NCBI GenBank assembly: GCA_905234235.1 | Contig: CAJOHN010000018.1 | Coordinates: 1 to 64,000, forward strand | Source of the DNA: an uncultured Selenomonadaceae bacterium | GTDB lineage: Bacteria > Bacillota > Negativicutes > Selenomonadales > Selenomonadaceae | Length of the DNA: 64,000 bases | Direction of reading: 5' to 3' | Part shown: positions 51,888 through 61,710 of the stretch, in pieces | How positions within the stretch are numbered: the stretch's first letter is position 1 | How the letters are laid out: each line of letters starts with the position of its first letter | Position numbers and translations under genes: made by a program | The notes under the pieces: model-generated | Databases searched by the model: none | Told to the model about the DNA's origin: nothing | What the model saw: the letters and a program-made list of their open reading frames with translations, nothing else

Positions 51888-53558
51888 GTGGCAGAAAAAA
51901 TGTTAAAGTCGGTGATACTCGTCGAGAGCACGGCGAAGGCGAGGACACTAAGAAAATTTGTCGGGCGGACGTATTCGGTTATGTCGACGGAAGGTTTCTT
52001 AAAAGATTTACCGCGAAGCAGAATCGGTATCGACGAAAATTATCAGCCCGAATATATTACGGTGCGCGGCAAGGGGAAATTGCTCACCGAACTTAGGCGC
52101 GAAACGCTGAACGCTCGCAGAATTTTTCTCGCGATGAATCCCGATATTCAAGGGGAATTTTTGGCGCGGCAATGCTGTGATCTTTTCGGTATCAATCCCA
52201 ATTCACGTTGCAGAATTTTACTCGACGAGCTGACTAAGGAAAGTTTCAGAGATAAAATCGACGAGGCACTACCGATTAACGAAAATTTAGCGGACGCGTT
52301 CCAAGCCAAGCAAATTATCGATAAATACGTCAGCCACAGAGTCGGAGAATATTTATCGCGGAAAGTTTGGATGGGCGTAAAAGTCGGACGTTTCCGCGCA
52401 ATGTTGCTCCGATTAATGGCAGAGCCGACCGCGCAGAAAACTTTGACGATCCCAAAAATCTTGACGCCAGCGACGTTGCAGGAACTCGCGCTTAAGGAAT
52501 TGAAATTCACGCCGATAAGGACAAAGATAATCGCCGACCAACTTTACGAGGGGCTGAGCCTATCAAACGGCTACGCAGGATTGATAACTTATCCGCACGG
52601 CAAGGAAATTTCTTTGACAAGCGAACGTCGCGAGCCCGAAGCTGTTCAAAAATATTTGACGGAACAGCAGTTTAAGCTTTACGGTTTGATTTACTCGTAC
52701 CTCACGGGAAAAATTTCTGATTATGAATTGGAAATTCCCGGCGACATTTCCGACGCGGCTTTGATGGCGAAACTTAACGCGCACGGCGTCGATTGGGCAG
52801 AATTTTATTTGGTAAGTATCGCCAGCCTCATCAAGCGCAAGTATATCACGGCAGAAAATTTCACTTACAAAATCACGTCGGTAGGCTTAAAGATATTGGA
52901 CGCGCTCGCGGGATTTTTCGACGACGTTTTCAGCCCCGATTCTTATAACGAAATCACCGCGCAGGTTCACGAAGTCGCGGCAGGTAAGATTCAAAAAAGT
53001 TCCGTGATTAACAGCTACTGCGCCAAGTTCAATGAAAAGTTCGCTGAGGCAATGGCTTCACTCGGCGAAAACGCCAGACCTCAGAGCGAGCCCGTTGTTG
53101 AGACGGATGAAATTTGCGAGTTATGCGGGCGCAAAATGTTGATTCGACACGGTCGCTACGGAAGGTTTTTGGCGTGTTCAGGCTATCCGGAATGTAAAAA
53201 TACTCAACCATTGCTTGAACATTTGGAGCAACGTTGTCCGAAATGCAGAGGAAGATTGGCGCGGCGTTCACTTAATCGCGGGCGAACTTTTTATTGTTGC
53301 GAGTCGTGCGATTTTTCAACGTGGGACGCACCACAGACAATTACTTGCAACGTATGTGGCGCGACGATGTTTTTGCATAAGTTCAGAGGGCGTGCGCCTA
53401 TGTTGTATTGCGGCAACGAGAATTGTCCGACGCGGCAAAATCATCCGATGAATGCCATCTTGGCTAAAATCAAAAACCGTTCCGATGTTCGACGAGAACG
53501 CAAAGCATTAGCGGCAGAAGATAAACCTGCGCGGAAAAAATCGGAGGATAAAGCTTGA
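51888..53558 (+). CDS. topA: Degenerate DNA topoisomerase I (TopA-like)
   Basis: It sits where Firmicutes keep topA, between dprA and trmFO. GTG 51888 is 7 bases after TTGGAGGT; 556 residues, versus about 690 or more for TopA. A Toprim domain is recognisable (ILVESTAKA with Glu 13, [10 protein letters not shown]), but the DPDREGE motif reads NPDIQGE (84-90), losing two of three acidic residues. The strap domain between [13 protein letters not shown] and TPATLQELA is cut to about 14 residues. The active-site segment GLITYMRTDS reads [10 protein letters not shown] (Tyr 235 kept, the Arg lost), and the later HEAIRPT motif is absent. Three zinc-ribbon-like modules follow ([24 protein letters not shown]). 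Catalysis is doubtful; DNA binding may remain. Confidence 0.8.
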   Translation: MAEKMLKSVILVESTAKARTLRKFVGRTYSVMSTEGFLKDLPRSRIGIDENYQPEYITVRGKGKLLTELRRETLNARRIFLAMNPDIQGEFLARQCCDLFGINPNSRCRILLDELTKESFRDKIDEALPINENLADAFQAKQIIDKYVSHRVGEYLSRKVWMGVKVGRFRAMLLRLMAEPTAQKTLTIPKILTPATLQELALKELKFTPIRTKIIADQLYEGLSLSNGYAGLITYPHGKEISLTSERREPEAVQKYLTEQQFKLYGLIYSYLTGKISDYELEIPGDISDAALMAKLNAHGVDWAEFYLVSIASLIKRKYITAENFTYKITSVGLKILDALAGFFDDVFSPDSYNEITAQVHEVAAGKIQKSSVINSYCAKFNEKFAEAMASLGENARPQSEPVVETDEICELCGRKMLIRHGRYGRFLACSGYPECKNTQPLLEHLEQRCPKCRGRLARRSLNRGRTFYCCESCDFSTWDAPQTITCNVCGATMFLHKFRGRAPMLYCGNENCPTRQNHPMNAILAKIKNRSDVRRERKALAAEDKPARKKSEDKA

Positions 53559-54850
53559 AAGTTCACATAATCGGCGCGGGACTTGCGGGCTCTGAGGCGG
53601 CGTGGCAAATTGCTAAACGCGGCGTCGAAGTCGTCTTGCACGAGATGCGTCCGACTAAAAAAACTCCCGCGCATAAGACGGGCAACTTTGCTGAATTGGT
53701 TTGCAGTAATTCGTTACGGGCGGCGGGCTTGAAAAATGCGGTCGGCGTGCTTAAGGAAGAAATGCGGCGTCTCGATTCGGTGATAATGGCGGCGGCTGAT
53801 AAGGCTAAAATTCCGGCGGGTGGCGCGTTGGCTGTCGATAGGGAAGAGTTTGGAAAAATTATTACCGGCAAAGTCAAATCGGTTGTGAATTTTGTTGAGG
53901 AGGAAGTTACGCGCCTCGACTTCGACGACGTGTTGATTATCGCGAGCGGACCTTTGACGGATGGAGCTCTTGCCGACGAAATTAAAAAGCTTACGGGCGG
54001 CGATGATTTTTATTTTTACGACGCGGCGGCTCCGATTGTCACGGTTGATTCTGTTAATTTTGATAAGGCGTTCAAAGCTTCGCGCTACGGCAAGGGCGAC
54101 GATGATTCTTACATAAATTGCCCGATGACTCGCGAAGAATATTTAATTTTCCGCGCAGAGCTTATCGACGCTGAAAAAACTAAGCCGCACGATTTTGAAC
54201 AGGAAATTTTTTTTGAAGGTTGCTTACCTGTGGAAGTCTTGGCGGCTCGCGGCGAAGATACAATGCGTTTCGGGAATTTGAAACCAATCGGCTTGACAGA
54301 CCCGCGCACGGGCAAAAGACCTTATGCAGTCGTCCAACTTAGGCAAGACAATCGCGAGGCGACGCTTTATAATTTAGTCGGCTTCCAAACGCATTTGACT
54401 TGGGGAGAACAACGGCGCGTCTTCCGATTGATACCAGGACTTGAGGCGGCGGAGTTTGTAAGATTTGGCGTCATGCACAGGAACACTTATATAAATTCGC
54501 CGAAAATTTTACTGCCGACGTTCCAACTAAAAAGCTCGCCGAAAATTTTATTCGCGGGACAAATTACGGGTGTCGAGGGTTACGTCGAATCGGCGGCATC
54601 GGGCTTAATGGCGGGCGTCAACGCGGCGAGATTGGCAAAAAATTTAGAGCCGATAATCTTCCCAAAGACGACTTGTCACGGCGCATTGGCGAATTACATA
54701 ACGACGGCGGTCGCGGAAAATTTCCAGCCGATGAACATAACTTTCGGATTATTGCCGCCGCTCGAAACCAAGACGCCCAAAAGGTTGCGCAAGGAAAAAT
54801 TATCTGCGCGGGCACTGGAGGACATAGAAAAATTTTTGGAGTTGATATAA
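53555..54850 (+). CDS. trmFO: Folate/FAD-dependent tRNA m5U54 methyltransferase TrmFO
   Basis: Methylates U54 in the T-loop of tRNA using methylene-tetrahydrofolate and FADH2. 431 residues. The FAD-binding [14 protein letters not shown] and [21 protein letters not shown] signatures are present, as are GTTCH-like [13 protein letters not shown] and [19 protein letters not shown] near the C-terminus. It starts at TTG 53555, overlapping the stop of the TopA-like gene (TTGA), 8 bases after CGGAGG, so the two are translationally coupled. hslV starts at the base after its stop codon. Confidence 0.95.
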   Translation: MKVHIIGAGLAGSEAAWQIAKRGVEVVLHEMRPTKKTPAHKTGNFAELVCSNSLRAAGLKNAVGVLKEEMRRLDSVIMAAADKAKIPAGGALAVDREEFGKIITGKVKSVVNFVEEEVTRLDFDDVLIIASGPLTDGALADEIKKLTGGDDFYFYDAAAPIVTVDSVNFDKAFKASRYGKGDDDSYINCPMTREEYLIFRAELIDAEKTKPHDFEQEIFFEGCLPVEVLAARGEDTMRFGNLKPIGLTDPRTGKRPYAVVQLRQDNREATLYNLVGFQTHLTWGEQRRVFRLIPGLEAAEFVRFGVMHRNTYINSPKILLPTFQLKSSPKILFAGQITGVEGYVESAASGLMAGVNAARLAKNLEPIIFPKTTCHGALANYITTAVAENFQPMNITFGLLPPLETKTPKRLRKEKLSARALEDIEKFLELI

Positions 54851-55387
54851 ATGGAATTTCATTCGACAACGATAGTAGCAGTCAAACGCGACGGCAAAGT
54901 TGCATTGGCGGGCGACGGGCAAGTTACTTTCGGCAACTCAACAGTCATGAAGTCGACGGCTAAAAAAGTTCGCCGCCTCTATCATGACAAGATAATCGCG
55001 GGATTTGCGGGCTCGGTAGCGGACGCGTTCACGCTGTTTGAAAAGTTCGAAGAGAAACTTGAATCGACGCACGGGCATTTACAACGGGCGGCAGTCGCGC
55101 TTGCTAAGGATTGGCGCACGGATAGAATTTTACGGCGATTGGAGGCGTTGTTGCTCGTCGCTGATAAGGATACGATTTTGCTGTTATCGGGCAACGGGGA
55201 AGTGATAGAGCCGGACGGCGACGTTGCGGCGATAGGTTCGGGCGGCTTCTACGCATTAGCGGCGGGCAGAGCGTTAATCTCGCATACGGACATGACGGCG
55301 GCTGAAATCGCTAAGGAGGCGTTATCAATCGCGGCGGATATTTGCGTCTTCACGAATCAGAATATAATCGTTGAACAACTCGATTGA
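54851..55387 (+). CDS. hslV: ATP-dependent protease subunit HslV (ClpQ)
   Basis: Proteolytic core of the HslUV protease. 178 residues. The N-terminal propeptide EFHS precedes Thr 6, the nucleophile of the N-terminal nucleophile hydrolase family ([21 protein letters not shown]). [17 protein letters not shown] and [14 protein letters not shown] are seen as expected. No good binding site: ATG follows the trmFO stop (TAA) directly with only GGAG within that gene, so it is probably coupled. hslU follows with overlap of its leader. Confidence 0.95.
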   Translation: MEFHSTTIVAVKRDGKVALAGDGQVTFGNSTVMKSTAKKVRRLYHDKIIAGFAGSVADAFTLFEKFEEKLESTHGHLQRAAVALAKDWRTDRILRRLEALLLVADKDTILLLSGNGEVIEPDGDVAAIGSGGFYALAAGRALISHTDMTAAEIAKEALSIAADICVFTNQNIIVEQLD

Positions 55388-55401
55388 GGAGGATAAATTT
55401 A

Positions 55402-56826
55402 ATGGCAACTACTAAGAAAAAAGTTTCGCAGGAACTCGGCTTGAATAACCAGACTCCCCGCGAGATAGTGGCGGAATTGGATAAATTTATCGTTGGGCAG
55501 GACGAGGCTAAAAAATCTGTGGCAATCGCGTTGAGGAATCGTTGGCGCAGTCACAAATTGCCCGACGATATGCGCGACGATGTTATCCCGAAAAATATTT
55601 TGATGATAGGCTCAACGGGCGTCGGCAAGACGGAAATTGCACGGCGTCTGGCTAAGTTGGTTAAGGCTCCGTTCATAAAAGTTGAGGCGACGAAGTTCAC
55701 GGAAGTCGGCTACGTTGGGCGCGACGTTGAATCGATAATTCGCGACTTGGCACAGACGGCAGTTCGCATGGTTCGCAAGCAACGTACGGAGGAAGTTAAG
55801 GAGAAAGCCGCCGCCAACGCGATTGAACGGTTGCTTGACGTGTTAGTTCCGGAGCCGAAACGTTCGCAGAATCCGCTTGGGAAATTATTTGGCAACGCAG
55901 ATACAGACGCGCCGCCCGTCGAAGAAGATACTACAAAAAAACCCGGTCGCGAGTTCGTTCGCAAAAGATTAAAAGCCGGCAAGATGGAGGATCAAATTAT
56001 CGAGCTTGAAGTTGCGGATCACGCCAAGCCGATGGTTGGAATGTTCAGCGGTTCGAGTTTGGAGGGCATGGGCGATAATCTTCAAGACATGGTTAGCAGT
56101 CTCATGCCCAAAAGAATGCGCAAGCGGAAAGTTACGGTTGCAGTTGCGCGGAAAATTTTGGAGCAGGAAGAGGCGGAGAAACTTATCGACATGGAAGAAG
56201 TCTCCGAGACTGCCGTTGAACTTGCCGAACGTAGCGGGATTGTTTTTCTCGACGAGATTGATAAAGTTGCGGTTAAGGGTTCAAGTTCCGGTCCTGACGT
56301 TAGTCGCGAGGGCGTTCAGCGAGACATTTTGCCGATTGTCGAGGGCTCAACCGTCATGACAAAGTATGGTCCCGTTAAGACGGATTATATCTTGTTTATC
56401 GCGGCGGGCGCGTTCCATACGGCGAAACCGTCAGATTTAATCCCCGAATTGCAAGGGCGTTTCCCGATTCGCGTCGAGCTGAAATCATTGCTCAAGGCTG
56501 ACTTCGAGAAAATTTTAACGGAGCCGCAAAACGCATTGCTTAAACAGTACAAGGCGTTGTTACAGACGGAAGGGCTGACGTTGGAATTTCAAGCGGACGC
56601 AATCGAACATATCGCCGAACTCGCCGAACACGTCAACGAACAATCAGAGGACATCGGAGCGCGGCGTTTGCACACGTTGCTTGAAAAATTATTGGAACAA
56701 ATATCGTTCGAGGCACCCGACATGGTCGCCGACGGCAAAACGGAATTGATAATTGATGCGGCTTATGTCGACGAGCGGCTTAAGGAAATCGCGAAGAATA
56801 AAGATTTGTCTCAGTTCATTTTGTAA
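55402..56826 (+). CDS. hslU: HslUV protease ATPase subunit HslU (ClpY)
   Basis: AAA+ unfoldase that feeds HslV. 474 residues from ATG 55402, 9 bases after GAGGAGG; an in-frame TTG at 55384 lies inside that site. Walker [14 protein letters not shown], a GYVGRDVES pore motif, the intermediate I domain (about 110-240), Walker [11 protein letters not shown] and sensor GRFPIRVEL are all seen. It ends with SQFIL, the C-terminal tail that docks in HslV. It is separated from hslV by 14 bases. Confidence 0.95.
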   Translation: MATTKKKVSQELGLNNQTPREIVAELDKFIVGQDEAKKSVAIALRNRWRSHKLPDDMRDDVIPKNILMIGSTGVGKTEIARRLAKLVKAPFIKVEATKFTEVGYVGRDVESIIRDLAQTAVRMVRKQRTEEVKEKAAANAIERLLDVLVPEPKRSQNPLGKLFGNADTDAPPVEEDTTKKPGREFVRKRLKAGKMEDQIIELEVADHAKPMVGMFSGSSLEGMGDNLQDMVSSLMPKRMRKRKVTVAVARKILEQEEAEKLIDMEEVSETAVELAERSGIVFLDEIDKVAVKGSSSGPDVSREGVQRDILPIVEGSTVMTKYGPVKTDYILFIAAGAFHTAKPSDLIPELQGRFPIRVELKSLLKADFEKILTEPQNALLKQYKALLQTEGLTLEFQADAIEHIAELAEHVNEQSEDIGARRLHTLLEKLLEQISFEAPDMVADGKTELIIDAAYVDERLKEIAKNKDLSQFIL

Positions 56827-56849
56827 AGATTTTTTAGGAGGCTGTTGAA

Positions 56850-57482
56850 ATGGGACTGTTCGAGGCTCTTTTTGGGGCACCGGAACCCTTGCCAACAAGC
56901 GGCACCGACAAAATGAGAAACTATGCTGATTATCTGGATTCAAGAGATAACTTGGCTCCTTGGTTTAATCAACGCGAATCTATTAAGAAAGTTATCATCA
57001 ATAACGGCGTCACTACCGTTGGCAAGAATGCTTTCGACGACTGCCGAAGTCTGACACAGGTTATAATTCCCAACTCCGTTACGAAAATTGACGAAAAGGC
57101 TTTCTTTGGTTGTGACGGTATGACACAGATAACAATTCCCGATTCCGTCACGAAAATTGGCGAAAAAGCTTTCAGCGAATGCACGAATTTAATGAGTGTC
57201 ACTCTGCCCGAAGAAATAACGGAAATTGGTGACAAGACTTTCAGTGAATGCACGAATCTAACGAGTATCAATCTGCCCGAAGAACTCAAGTCTATCGGAG
57301 ATAAGGCTTTCAGCGAATGCACAAGCCTGACTGAAATAACAATCCCCGATTATGTCACTTACATTGGTAAAGAACCTTTCAGCGGGTGCACAAGTCTGGA
57401 AAAGATATATTATCCTTCCGGTTCCAATCTTGATTTAAAACGATTGCGCTATTCAAACAACGCCGAGATTATTCCGTACTAA
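56850..57482 (+). CDS. Cytoplasmic leucine-rich-repeat protein (BspA-type LRR)
   Basis: 210 residues with no signal peptide. After a 45-residue N-terminus there are six LRR_5 units of about 23 residues (SVTKIGEKAFSECTNLMSVTLPEE and variants), the type first seen in Treponema and in BspA surface proteins. The last unit is partial. Most such proteins are exported; this one lacks a signal. A GGAGG site lies 9 bases before ATG, 23 bases after hslU. Repeats differ by few residues, suggesting recent internal duplication. Function unknown. Confidence 0.8.
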   Translation: MGLFEALFGAPEPLPTSGTDKMRNYADYLDSRDNLAPWFNQRESIKKVIINNGVTTVGKNAFDDCRSLTQVIIPNSVTKIDEKAFFGCDGMTQITIPDSVTKIGEKAFSECTNLMSVTLPEEITEIGDKTFSECTNLTSINLPEELKSIGDKAFSECTSLTEITIPDYVTYIGKEPFSGCTSLEKIYYPSGSNLDLKRLRYSNNAEIIPY

Positions 57483-57497
57483 TTCTCCGCCCGAACG

Positions 57498-57525
57498 AAA
57501 CGCTTTTAAATGGAGTAAAGCGTTT
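57498..57525. terminator. Bidirectional hairpin between the convergent LRR and tatD genes
   Basis: AAACGCTTT (57498-57506) pairs with AAAGCGTTT (57517-57525), 9 bp perfect, loop of 10, with T/A ends on both strands. It overlaps the last codons of tatD. Confidence 0.55.
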
Positions 57526-58273
57526 TAGCATTGGCGGTAGTGTAAGCGGCGACTTCTTCCAAAGTTTCACCGCGAAGCTCCGCCAATTTTTTTGCGACTT
57601 CAACGACATAAGCAGGCTCATTTCTTTTGCCGCGATAGGGCACGGGCGCAAGGTAAGGCGCGTCGGTCTCGATAAGAATCATATCACGCGGAGCCGCCTT
57701 GATGACTTCGGGCAACTTCGCGGAATTTTTAAACGTCAAAGGTCCGTCGACGCCGATAAACCAACCGAGTTTCCAAACTTCCCGCGCAGTCTCCAAACTC
57801 CCAGAATAACAATGCAACACTCCACGCAGATTTTTTCCTTCCGTCTGCAAAATCTTAAGCGTGTCGCCGTGAGCATCGCGGTCGTGAATGCAAACCGGCA
57901 ACTTCAACTGCCGCGCCAAATCCAACTGCTCAATAAAAATTTTTTGCTGAATCAATCGCCGCGCAGAATCTTTCTCCCAATGATAATCCAAGCCGATTTC
58001 TCCAATCGCGACGACTTTTTTATATGCGGCAAGTTCGGCAAGTCGGGCGCAAGTTTTTTCGTCGAAGTCGTCAATTTCTTCGGGGTGGATTCCGACACCC
58101 GCATAAAGTTCCGTAAAATTCTCGGCAAGCCCTGTGACGGCGATTGAACTCTGCAACGTGCTACCAAAATTTATAATCCGTTCGACGCCCGCAACTTTTG
58201 CACGTTCCAAAACATCTGCGCGGTCACCGGAAAAATTTTCGTCTTCAAGGTGGCAATGTGTATCGATAAACAT
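57506..58273 (-). CDS. tatD: TatD family metal-dependent deoxyribonuclease
   Basis: 255 residues, TIM-barrel metal hydrolase. Metal ligands are visible: THCHLED near the N-terminus, GEIGLDYHW, HDRDAHGDTL, HCYSGS and ETDAPYLAP. TatD enzymes act as 3'-5' DNases/RNases with a role in DNA repair or RNA turnover. It starts directly at the stop of the family 9 glycosyltransferase gene upstream (ATG at 58273), suggesting coupling. It is the last gene of the minus-strand operon. Confidence 0.92.
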   Translation of the reverse strand: MFIDTHCHLEDENFSGDRADVLERAKVAGVERIINFGSTLQSSIAVTGLAENFTELYAGVGIHPEEIDDFDEKTCARLAELAAYKKVVAIGEIGLDYHWEKDSARRLIQQKIFIEQLDLARQLKLPVCIHDRDAHGDTLKILQTEGKNLRGVLHCYSGSLETAREVWKLGWFIGVDGPLTFKNSAKLPEVIKAAPRDMILIETDAPYLAPVPYRGKRNEPAYVVEVAKKLAELRGETLEEVAAYTTANAKTLYSI

Positions 58274-59565
58274 TAAATCTCCTCCAATTTGTCAAAGGCT
58301 TCGATAATCGCTTGCGGCGGAATTTGCGCGATACAATGCGCCTCATGGAGCCTTTTACATAATCCGTAAACCGGCGGCGAAGTTGCGCATTCATCAATCG
58401 GATGAGCCGGTCGCAAGGCAATAGCTTTCGTACCGTAAGGCGGAAATCGTCGAAACTCATTAATAATCGCCGGCAAAACATTTTCCATTTCAACCGAGCC
58501 GCGATAAATGCCGATAATCGGAACGTGCGCCGCCGCCGCCATATGCAAAACGCCCGTATCATTCCCGATATAAAAATCAACCTGCGCGGCTATCGCTTCG
58601 GTTTCGCGCAACGTCGTTTTATTGGTTAGGTTTAAAACTTTATCGGGCGGCAAATTTTTTTCCAGAAAGTCCGCGTCGTCAAGCTCCGAACTTCCGCCGA
58701 CGATTATAAAGCTCAAATTTCTCTCAGCCAATTCCTTAAGCGCGACCAAATATTTTTCGACGGGATATTTTTTAGTCGCCGCACTCGCGCCTATTCCTAA
58801 AATAATTTTCTTTGAATCGGACGGTAATTTTTCAAGCCAATCCTTAGCGCGCCGAAAATCCTCCGCGTCGTACCAAAGCTCCATGTGCGTTTGATTGACT
58901 TTAAGCCCGACCGCCTCCAAAAGATAAAAATTTTTTTCTATCTCGCTGATGACACTGCGCGGCGTCACGATATTTTTAGTCAGCAGGAAATTATTCATCG
59001 TTGCGATTTCAGCGGGTTGTTCGCCGAGCCAACTATAAAACGGATTAACGCCGTAGCCGATTCGTTCGCGAGCACCACTGAGATAAACCATAATCAACGC
59101 GGGCAAAGTGTCACCGTCCCAACGCGGCGCGAATGCGATTGAAAAATTTTTACGCCAAAGATTATCTCTGCAGAAGACCGCAACCCTTTCGAGAACTTCA
59201 TCAATCGGCTTATCCAAAAGAATTTTTTTATCCAAGCTGAAAATCTCATTGACGTAAGGGCAAAGCTCAACCATTGGCACGACAATCGGCGAGACAACCA
59301 AAGTTATTCTTGCGTACGGGAAATTTGCTCTGACTTCGCGGATAAAGCCCGACGTTATAATCATGTCGCCGATAGCGTCGAGGCGCACGATTAAAATATT
59401 ATTAATACCCCCCCCCGTATTAATTTCGCGATAGCCGGTTTCTTTAAATTTTTCCTCCACTATCTGCAAAATATTTGACGGAGGATTTTTTCTTATACGC
59501 GCAAACAATTCGCCGAAGAAAACATTCAATCGTTCGTGCGGCGGAGGAAGGTCGTAGATTGCCAT
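58273..59565 (-). CDS. Family 9 glycosyltransferase (heptosyltransferase type) with internal G9 tract
   Basis: 430 residues. An N-terminal extension of 55 residues leads to a GT-B fold with NILIVRLDAIGDMIITSGF, RERIGYG, GIGASAATKKYP and GNDTGVLHMAAAAHVPIIGIYRG, the signature of LPS heptosyltransferases (WaaC/WaaF/WaaQ type). The substrate could be heptose or another sugar of the LPS core. A G9 run in the coding strand (+ strand C9, 59408-59416) codes residues 50-53 (TGGG), in the linker just before the first strand of the enzyme. Gain or loss of one G would end translation early. An AGGAGA-type site lies just before the ATG. It ends at the tatD start. Confidence 0.85.
   Translation of the reverse strand: MAIYDLPPPHERLNVFFGELFARIRKNPPSNILQIVEEKFKETGYREINTGGGINNILIVRLDAIGDMIITSGFIREVRANFPYARITLVVSPIVVPMVELCPYVNEIFSLDKKILLDKPIDEVLERVAVFCRDNLWRKNFSIAFAPRWDGDTLPALIMVYLSGARERIGYGVNPFYSWLGEQPAEIATMNNFLLTKNIVTPRSVISEIEKNFYLLEAVGLKVNQTHMELWYDAEDFRRAKDWLEKLPSDSKKIILGIGASAATKKYPVEKYLVALKELAERNLSFIIVGGSSELDDADFLEKNLPPDKVLNLTNKTTLRETEAIAAQVDFYIGNDTGVLHMAAAAHVPIIGIYRGSVEMENVLPAIINEFRRFPPYGTKAIALRPAHPIDECATSPPVYGLCKRLHEAHCIAQIPPQAIIEAFDKLEEI
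59401..59424. repeat. G9/C9 tract inside a perfect 8-bp palindrome
   Basis: ATTAATAC (59401-59408), eight C, GTATTAAT (59417-59424). The outer arms are exact inverse copies; with the last C of the left arm the run is nine C. It lies inside the family 9 glycosyltransferase gene. Confidence 0.85.
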
Positions 59566-59577
59566 AAAAAATTCTCC

Positions 59578-60525
59578 TCAAAATTTGTCGGGATAAATCA
59601 GTTCAGCCATCGTCTTAACGGCGTCGGGATAATGCAAGCCGGGACTTAACAAAAATAAATCTTGCGGCAAAAAGTACAGCCGATTATTTTTTATCGCGCC
59701 GATAGCCTGCCACGCGTCGTTTGATTCAATCGATTTTGTCATGTTCGATTTAATTTCGTCGAGGTCGCCCATACTTGTCACAAAAATTATTTCGGGATTT
59801 TGTTCGGCGAGCGTCTCCATACTGTAAGGCGCGGCGTCGGGATTTTTTTCAAGCGGCGTCATGCCCGACGCAACATTTTCCCAGCCAAACATCTTGGCGA
59901 TTGAACCGGCAATACTCCCGTCGAGTTGAACACTTAAGCCCTGCGCGGTCGAGTGCAGAATTGCCACGCGTAGATTTTTTTTCGGAACTTTGTCGACGAT
60001 ACTTTTAATCTCGGCGTCCATGTCGGCAATAATTTTTTCGCCAGCCGCAACGTCGCCGCTTATCATGGAAAAAGTTTTCAGCCCGCGTTTCACGTCGTCA
60101 TAAGTTTTGAGCTCGACGACAAGCGCGGGGATTTTATTTTCCTCAAGCACGGGCAAAAGTTTTTCGTTCATGCCCTTGTTGACGATAACCAAATCGGGCG
60201 CGTAACTCAATAATCTTTCCACGTCGATTTGATAAACCGCTCCGACGCTCGGAATATTCTTTGCCCAATCCGGCATTTTATTTTTTGAATCTGGACGCCC
60301 GACAATCATTCCGCCGACTGCATTTAACGGTTCCAAGAAACTCGCGCTCGTTACAACAATCCGCGTCGGCTTGCTCGGTAAAATAATTTTTCTGCCCGCG
60401 TCGTCCTCAATCGTCGCGAAAAATTTTTCTTGAGAAACTTCAATCGGCTCCGAAGTTTTCTCCGCGCCGCAACCGCTTAATAAAAGACCCGCCGCGCAGA
60501 TTAGCACTAAAAATTTTTTAATCAT
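59578..60525 (-). CDS. BtuF-like ABC transporter substrate-binding lipoprotein
   Basis: 315 residues. Lipoprotein signal with lipobox LLSGC (Cys 19). Two-lobed periplasmic binding protein of the BtuF/FhuD/FecB type with a long linking helix; motifs are TIEDDAGRKIILPSKPTRIV, APDLVIVNKG and a C-terminal GLHYPDAVKTMAELI. Ligand could be cobalamin, a corrinoid or an iron-siderophore; linkage to cobI suggests a corrinoid. Permease and ATPase genes are not in view. It overlaps the upstream cobI stop by 8 bases and the glycosyltransferase starts 13 bases after it. Confidence 0.85.
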   Translation of the reverse strand: MIKKFLVLICAAGLLLSGCGAEKTSEPIEVSQEKFFATIEDDAGRKIILPSKPTRIVVTSASFLEPLNAVGGMIVGRPDSKNKMPDWAKNIPSVGAVYQIDVERLLSYAPDLVIVNKGMNEKLLPVLEENKIPALVVELKTYDDVKRGLKTFSMISGDVAAGEKIIADMDAEIKSIVDKVPKKNLRVAILHSTAQGLSVQLDGSIAGSIAKMFGWENVASGMTPLEKNPDAAPYSMETLAEQNPEIIFVTSMGDLDEIKSNMTKSIESNDAWQAIGAIKNNRLYFLPQDLFLLSPGLHYPDAVKTMAELIYPDKF

Positions 60526-61234
60526 GATTGCGCCTCGTTAAAATCGTCGAAAGATAATTTAAAGCCTCGTCCTTATGCGCCGCAACGTCCGTGATAATTT
60601 TCTCGTCGTCGAGCCCGCAACGGCTAACCAAAACTGCGTCGTCAATCATGCCGCGAACTTTCAACGCCTCGACAACTTCCGGAAAATTTTTATAAACTTT
60701 CATCAGCACGGTTGAATCTACACGGTCGAGAGAATTTTTAATCGCGCCAAGTTCGGCAGTCGCAGGGATTATCGTTAAGATGTCGTTGCCGTAAGCAAGC
60801 GGGCGTCCAATCTGCGCGGCTATCGCTAAAAATGCCGGCACGCCCGGTATCGTCACGATTTTAACGCCGCAACTCTTAAGCAGTTTGAAAATATAAATGT
60901 ACGTGCTGTAAAACATCGGGTCGCCTAAAGTCGCGAAGCCTACATTTTTCCCTCCGCGCAGTTCATTTAAAATTTCCTCCTTGTTAGCCTCGAAAGTCTC
61001 AGTTTCCTCCGCGAAGTCCTTAACCATCGGGAACGTCTGATAAATAATTTCGACGCTTGATTTAAGATACGGTTGCGCGATACTCAACGCCACGCTGTCA
61101 GATTTTTTCTCGGTCTTGGGCGCAATCAACACGTCGATTTTTTTCAGCGCGTTAATCGCCTTAACCGTCAATAATTCAGGGTCGCCGGGTCCGACGCCTA
61201 TTCCGTAAAAAGTTCCGCTACTATCCATTTCCAT
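60518..61234 (-). CDS. cobI: Precorrin-2 (cobalt-factor II) C20-methyltransferase
   Basis: Methylates C20 of the corrin precursor with SAM in cobalamin synthesis (CobI in the aerobic, CbiL in the anaerobic path; the anaerobic form is likely here). 238 residues with FYGIGVGPGDPELLTVKA, VGFATLGDPMFYSTYIY and VTIPGVPAFLAIAA, and later VSRCGLDDEKI. ATG 61234 lies only 2 bases after AAGGAG; ATG 61228, 8 bases away, is the more probable start. No other cob/cbi genes are in view and I saw no cobalamin riboswitch in the short leader. Confidence 0.92.
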   Translation of the reverse strand: MEMDSSGTFYGIGVGPGDPELLTVKAINALKKIDVLIAPKTEKKSDSVALSIAQPYLKSSVEIIYQTFPMVKDFAEETETFEANKEEILNELRGGKNVGFATLGDPMFYSTYIYIFKLLKSCGVKIVTIPGVPAFLAIAAQIGRPLAYGNDILTIIPATAELGAIKNSLDRVDSTVLMKVYKNFPEVVEALKVRGMIDDAVLVSRCGLDDEKIITDVAAHKDEALNYLSTILTRRNHD

Positions 61235-61309
61235 TGCTCCTTACCTGTGATAAAATGCATTGAAAAATATACCACAACCGAAAAATTTTTTAAACACGAG
61301 GAATCAACT

Positions 61310-61699
61310 ATGAATATTTTTTTGGACATCCTGTTTGTCGCGCTGGTGATTTATTTTATCTTCGCAATTCGCCGTTCCTTGCGCATGTCAAAAGCCTCCG
61401 TCGCCCTTATCGAGAAATACGAGAATGACAAACGCAACCCGCAACTTATTGATGAAATTTTCGCGGCGATTAGTGACGACGTGCTGTTAAAAAGAATCCT
61501 CAAGCAACACAACGCTACCAAGCGCGACATCACCCGCCTCCACGCAAAACTTATGAAATGGGGCGACTTCCGCAAGTACAACCGCTACATCCCGATAACT
61601 TCTTTTTTCAACGTCCACACGCTCGAATATCTCCTTAAACATAAAGACGACGACGCTAAATCCCTTGCCGAAAAGATGATGAATCATTTCCATTTTTAG
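61310..61699 (+). CDS. Small membrane protein of unknown function
   Basis: 129 residues from ATG 61310, 7 bases after CGAGGAA; a longer frame from 61247 has no binding site. One N-terminal membrane helix (NIFLDILFVALVIYFIFAI) is followed by a basic helical cytoplasmic domain (ASVALIEKYENDKRNPQLIDEI, TKRDITRLHAKLMKWGDF). No family recognised. It lies 11 bases before trkH-like and may be co-transcribed. The region between it and cobI on the other strand (61235-61309) should hold both promoters, but I could not fix the boxes. Confidence 0.6.
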   Translation: MNIFLDILFVALVIYFIFAIRRSLRMSKASVALIEKYENDKRNPQLIDEIFAAISDDVLLKRILKQHNATKRDITRLHAKLMKWGDFRKYNRYIPITSFFNVHTLEYLLKHKDDDAKSLAEKMMNHFHF

Positions 61700-61710
61700 G
61701 GATTAGGGTT
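61697..61710. repeat. Short heptad-type G-rich repeat
   Basis: TTAGGGATTAGGG covers the stop codon of the small membrane protein gene and lies just before the trkH-like ATG, where the GGG may also serve as a weak ribosome binding site. Same motif as at 9082-9143 and 34133-34175. Confidence 0.45.

Noticed and set aside
57800-58150. Plus-strand open frame of 111 codons opposite tatD
   Set aside because: Antisense to conserved TatD metal-binding motifs; no binding site.
61235-61309. Cobalamin riboswitch before cobI
   Set aside because: The leader is too short and no B12-box-like sequence was seen.
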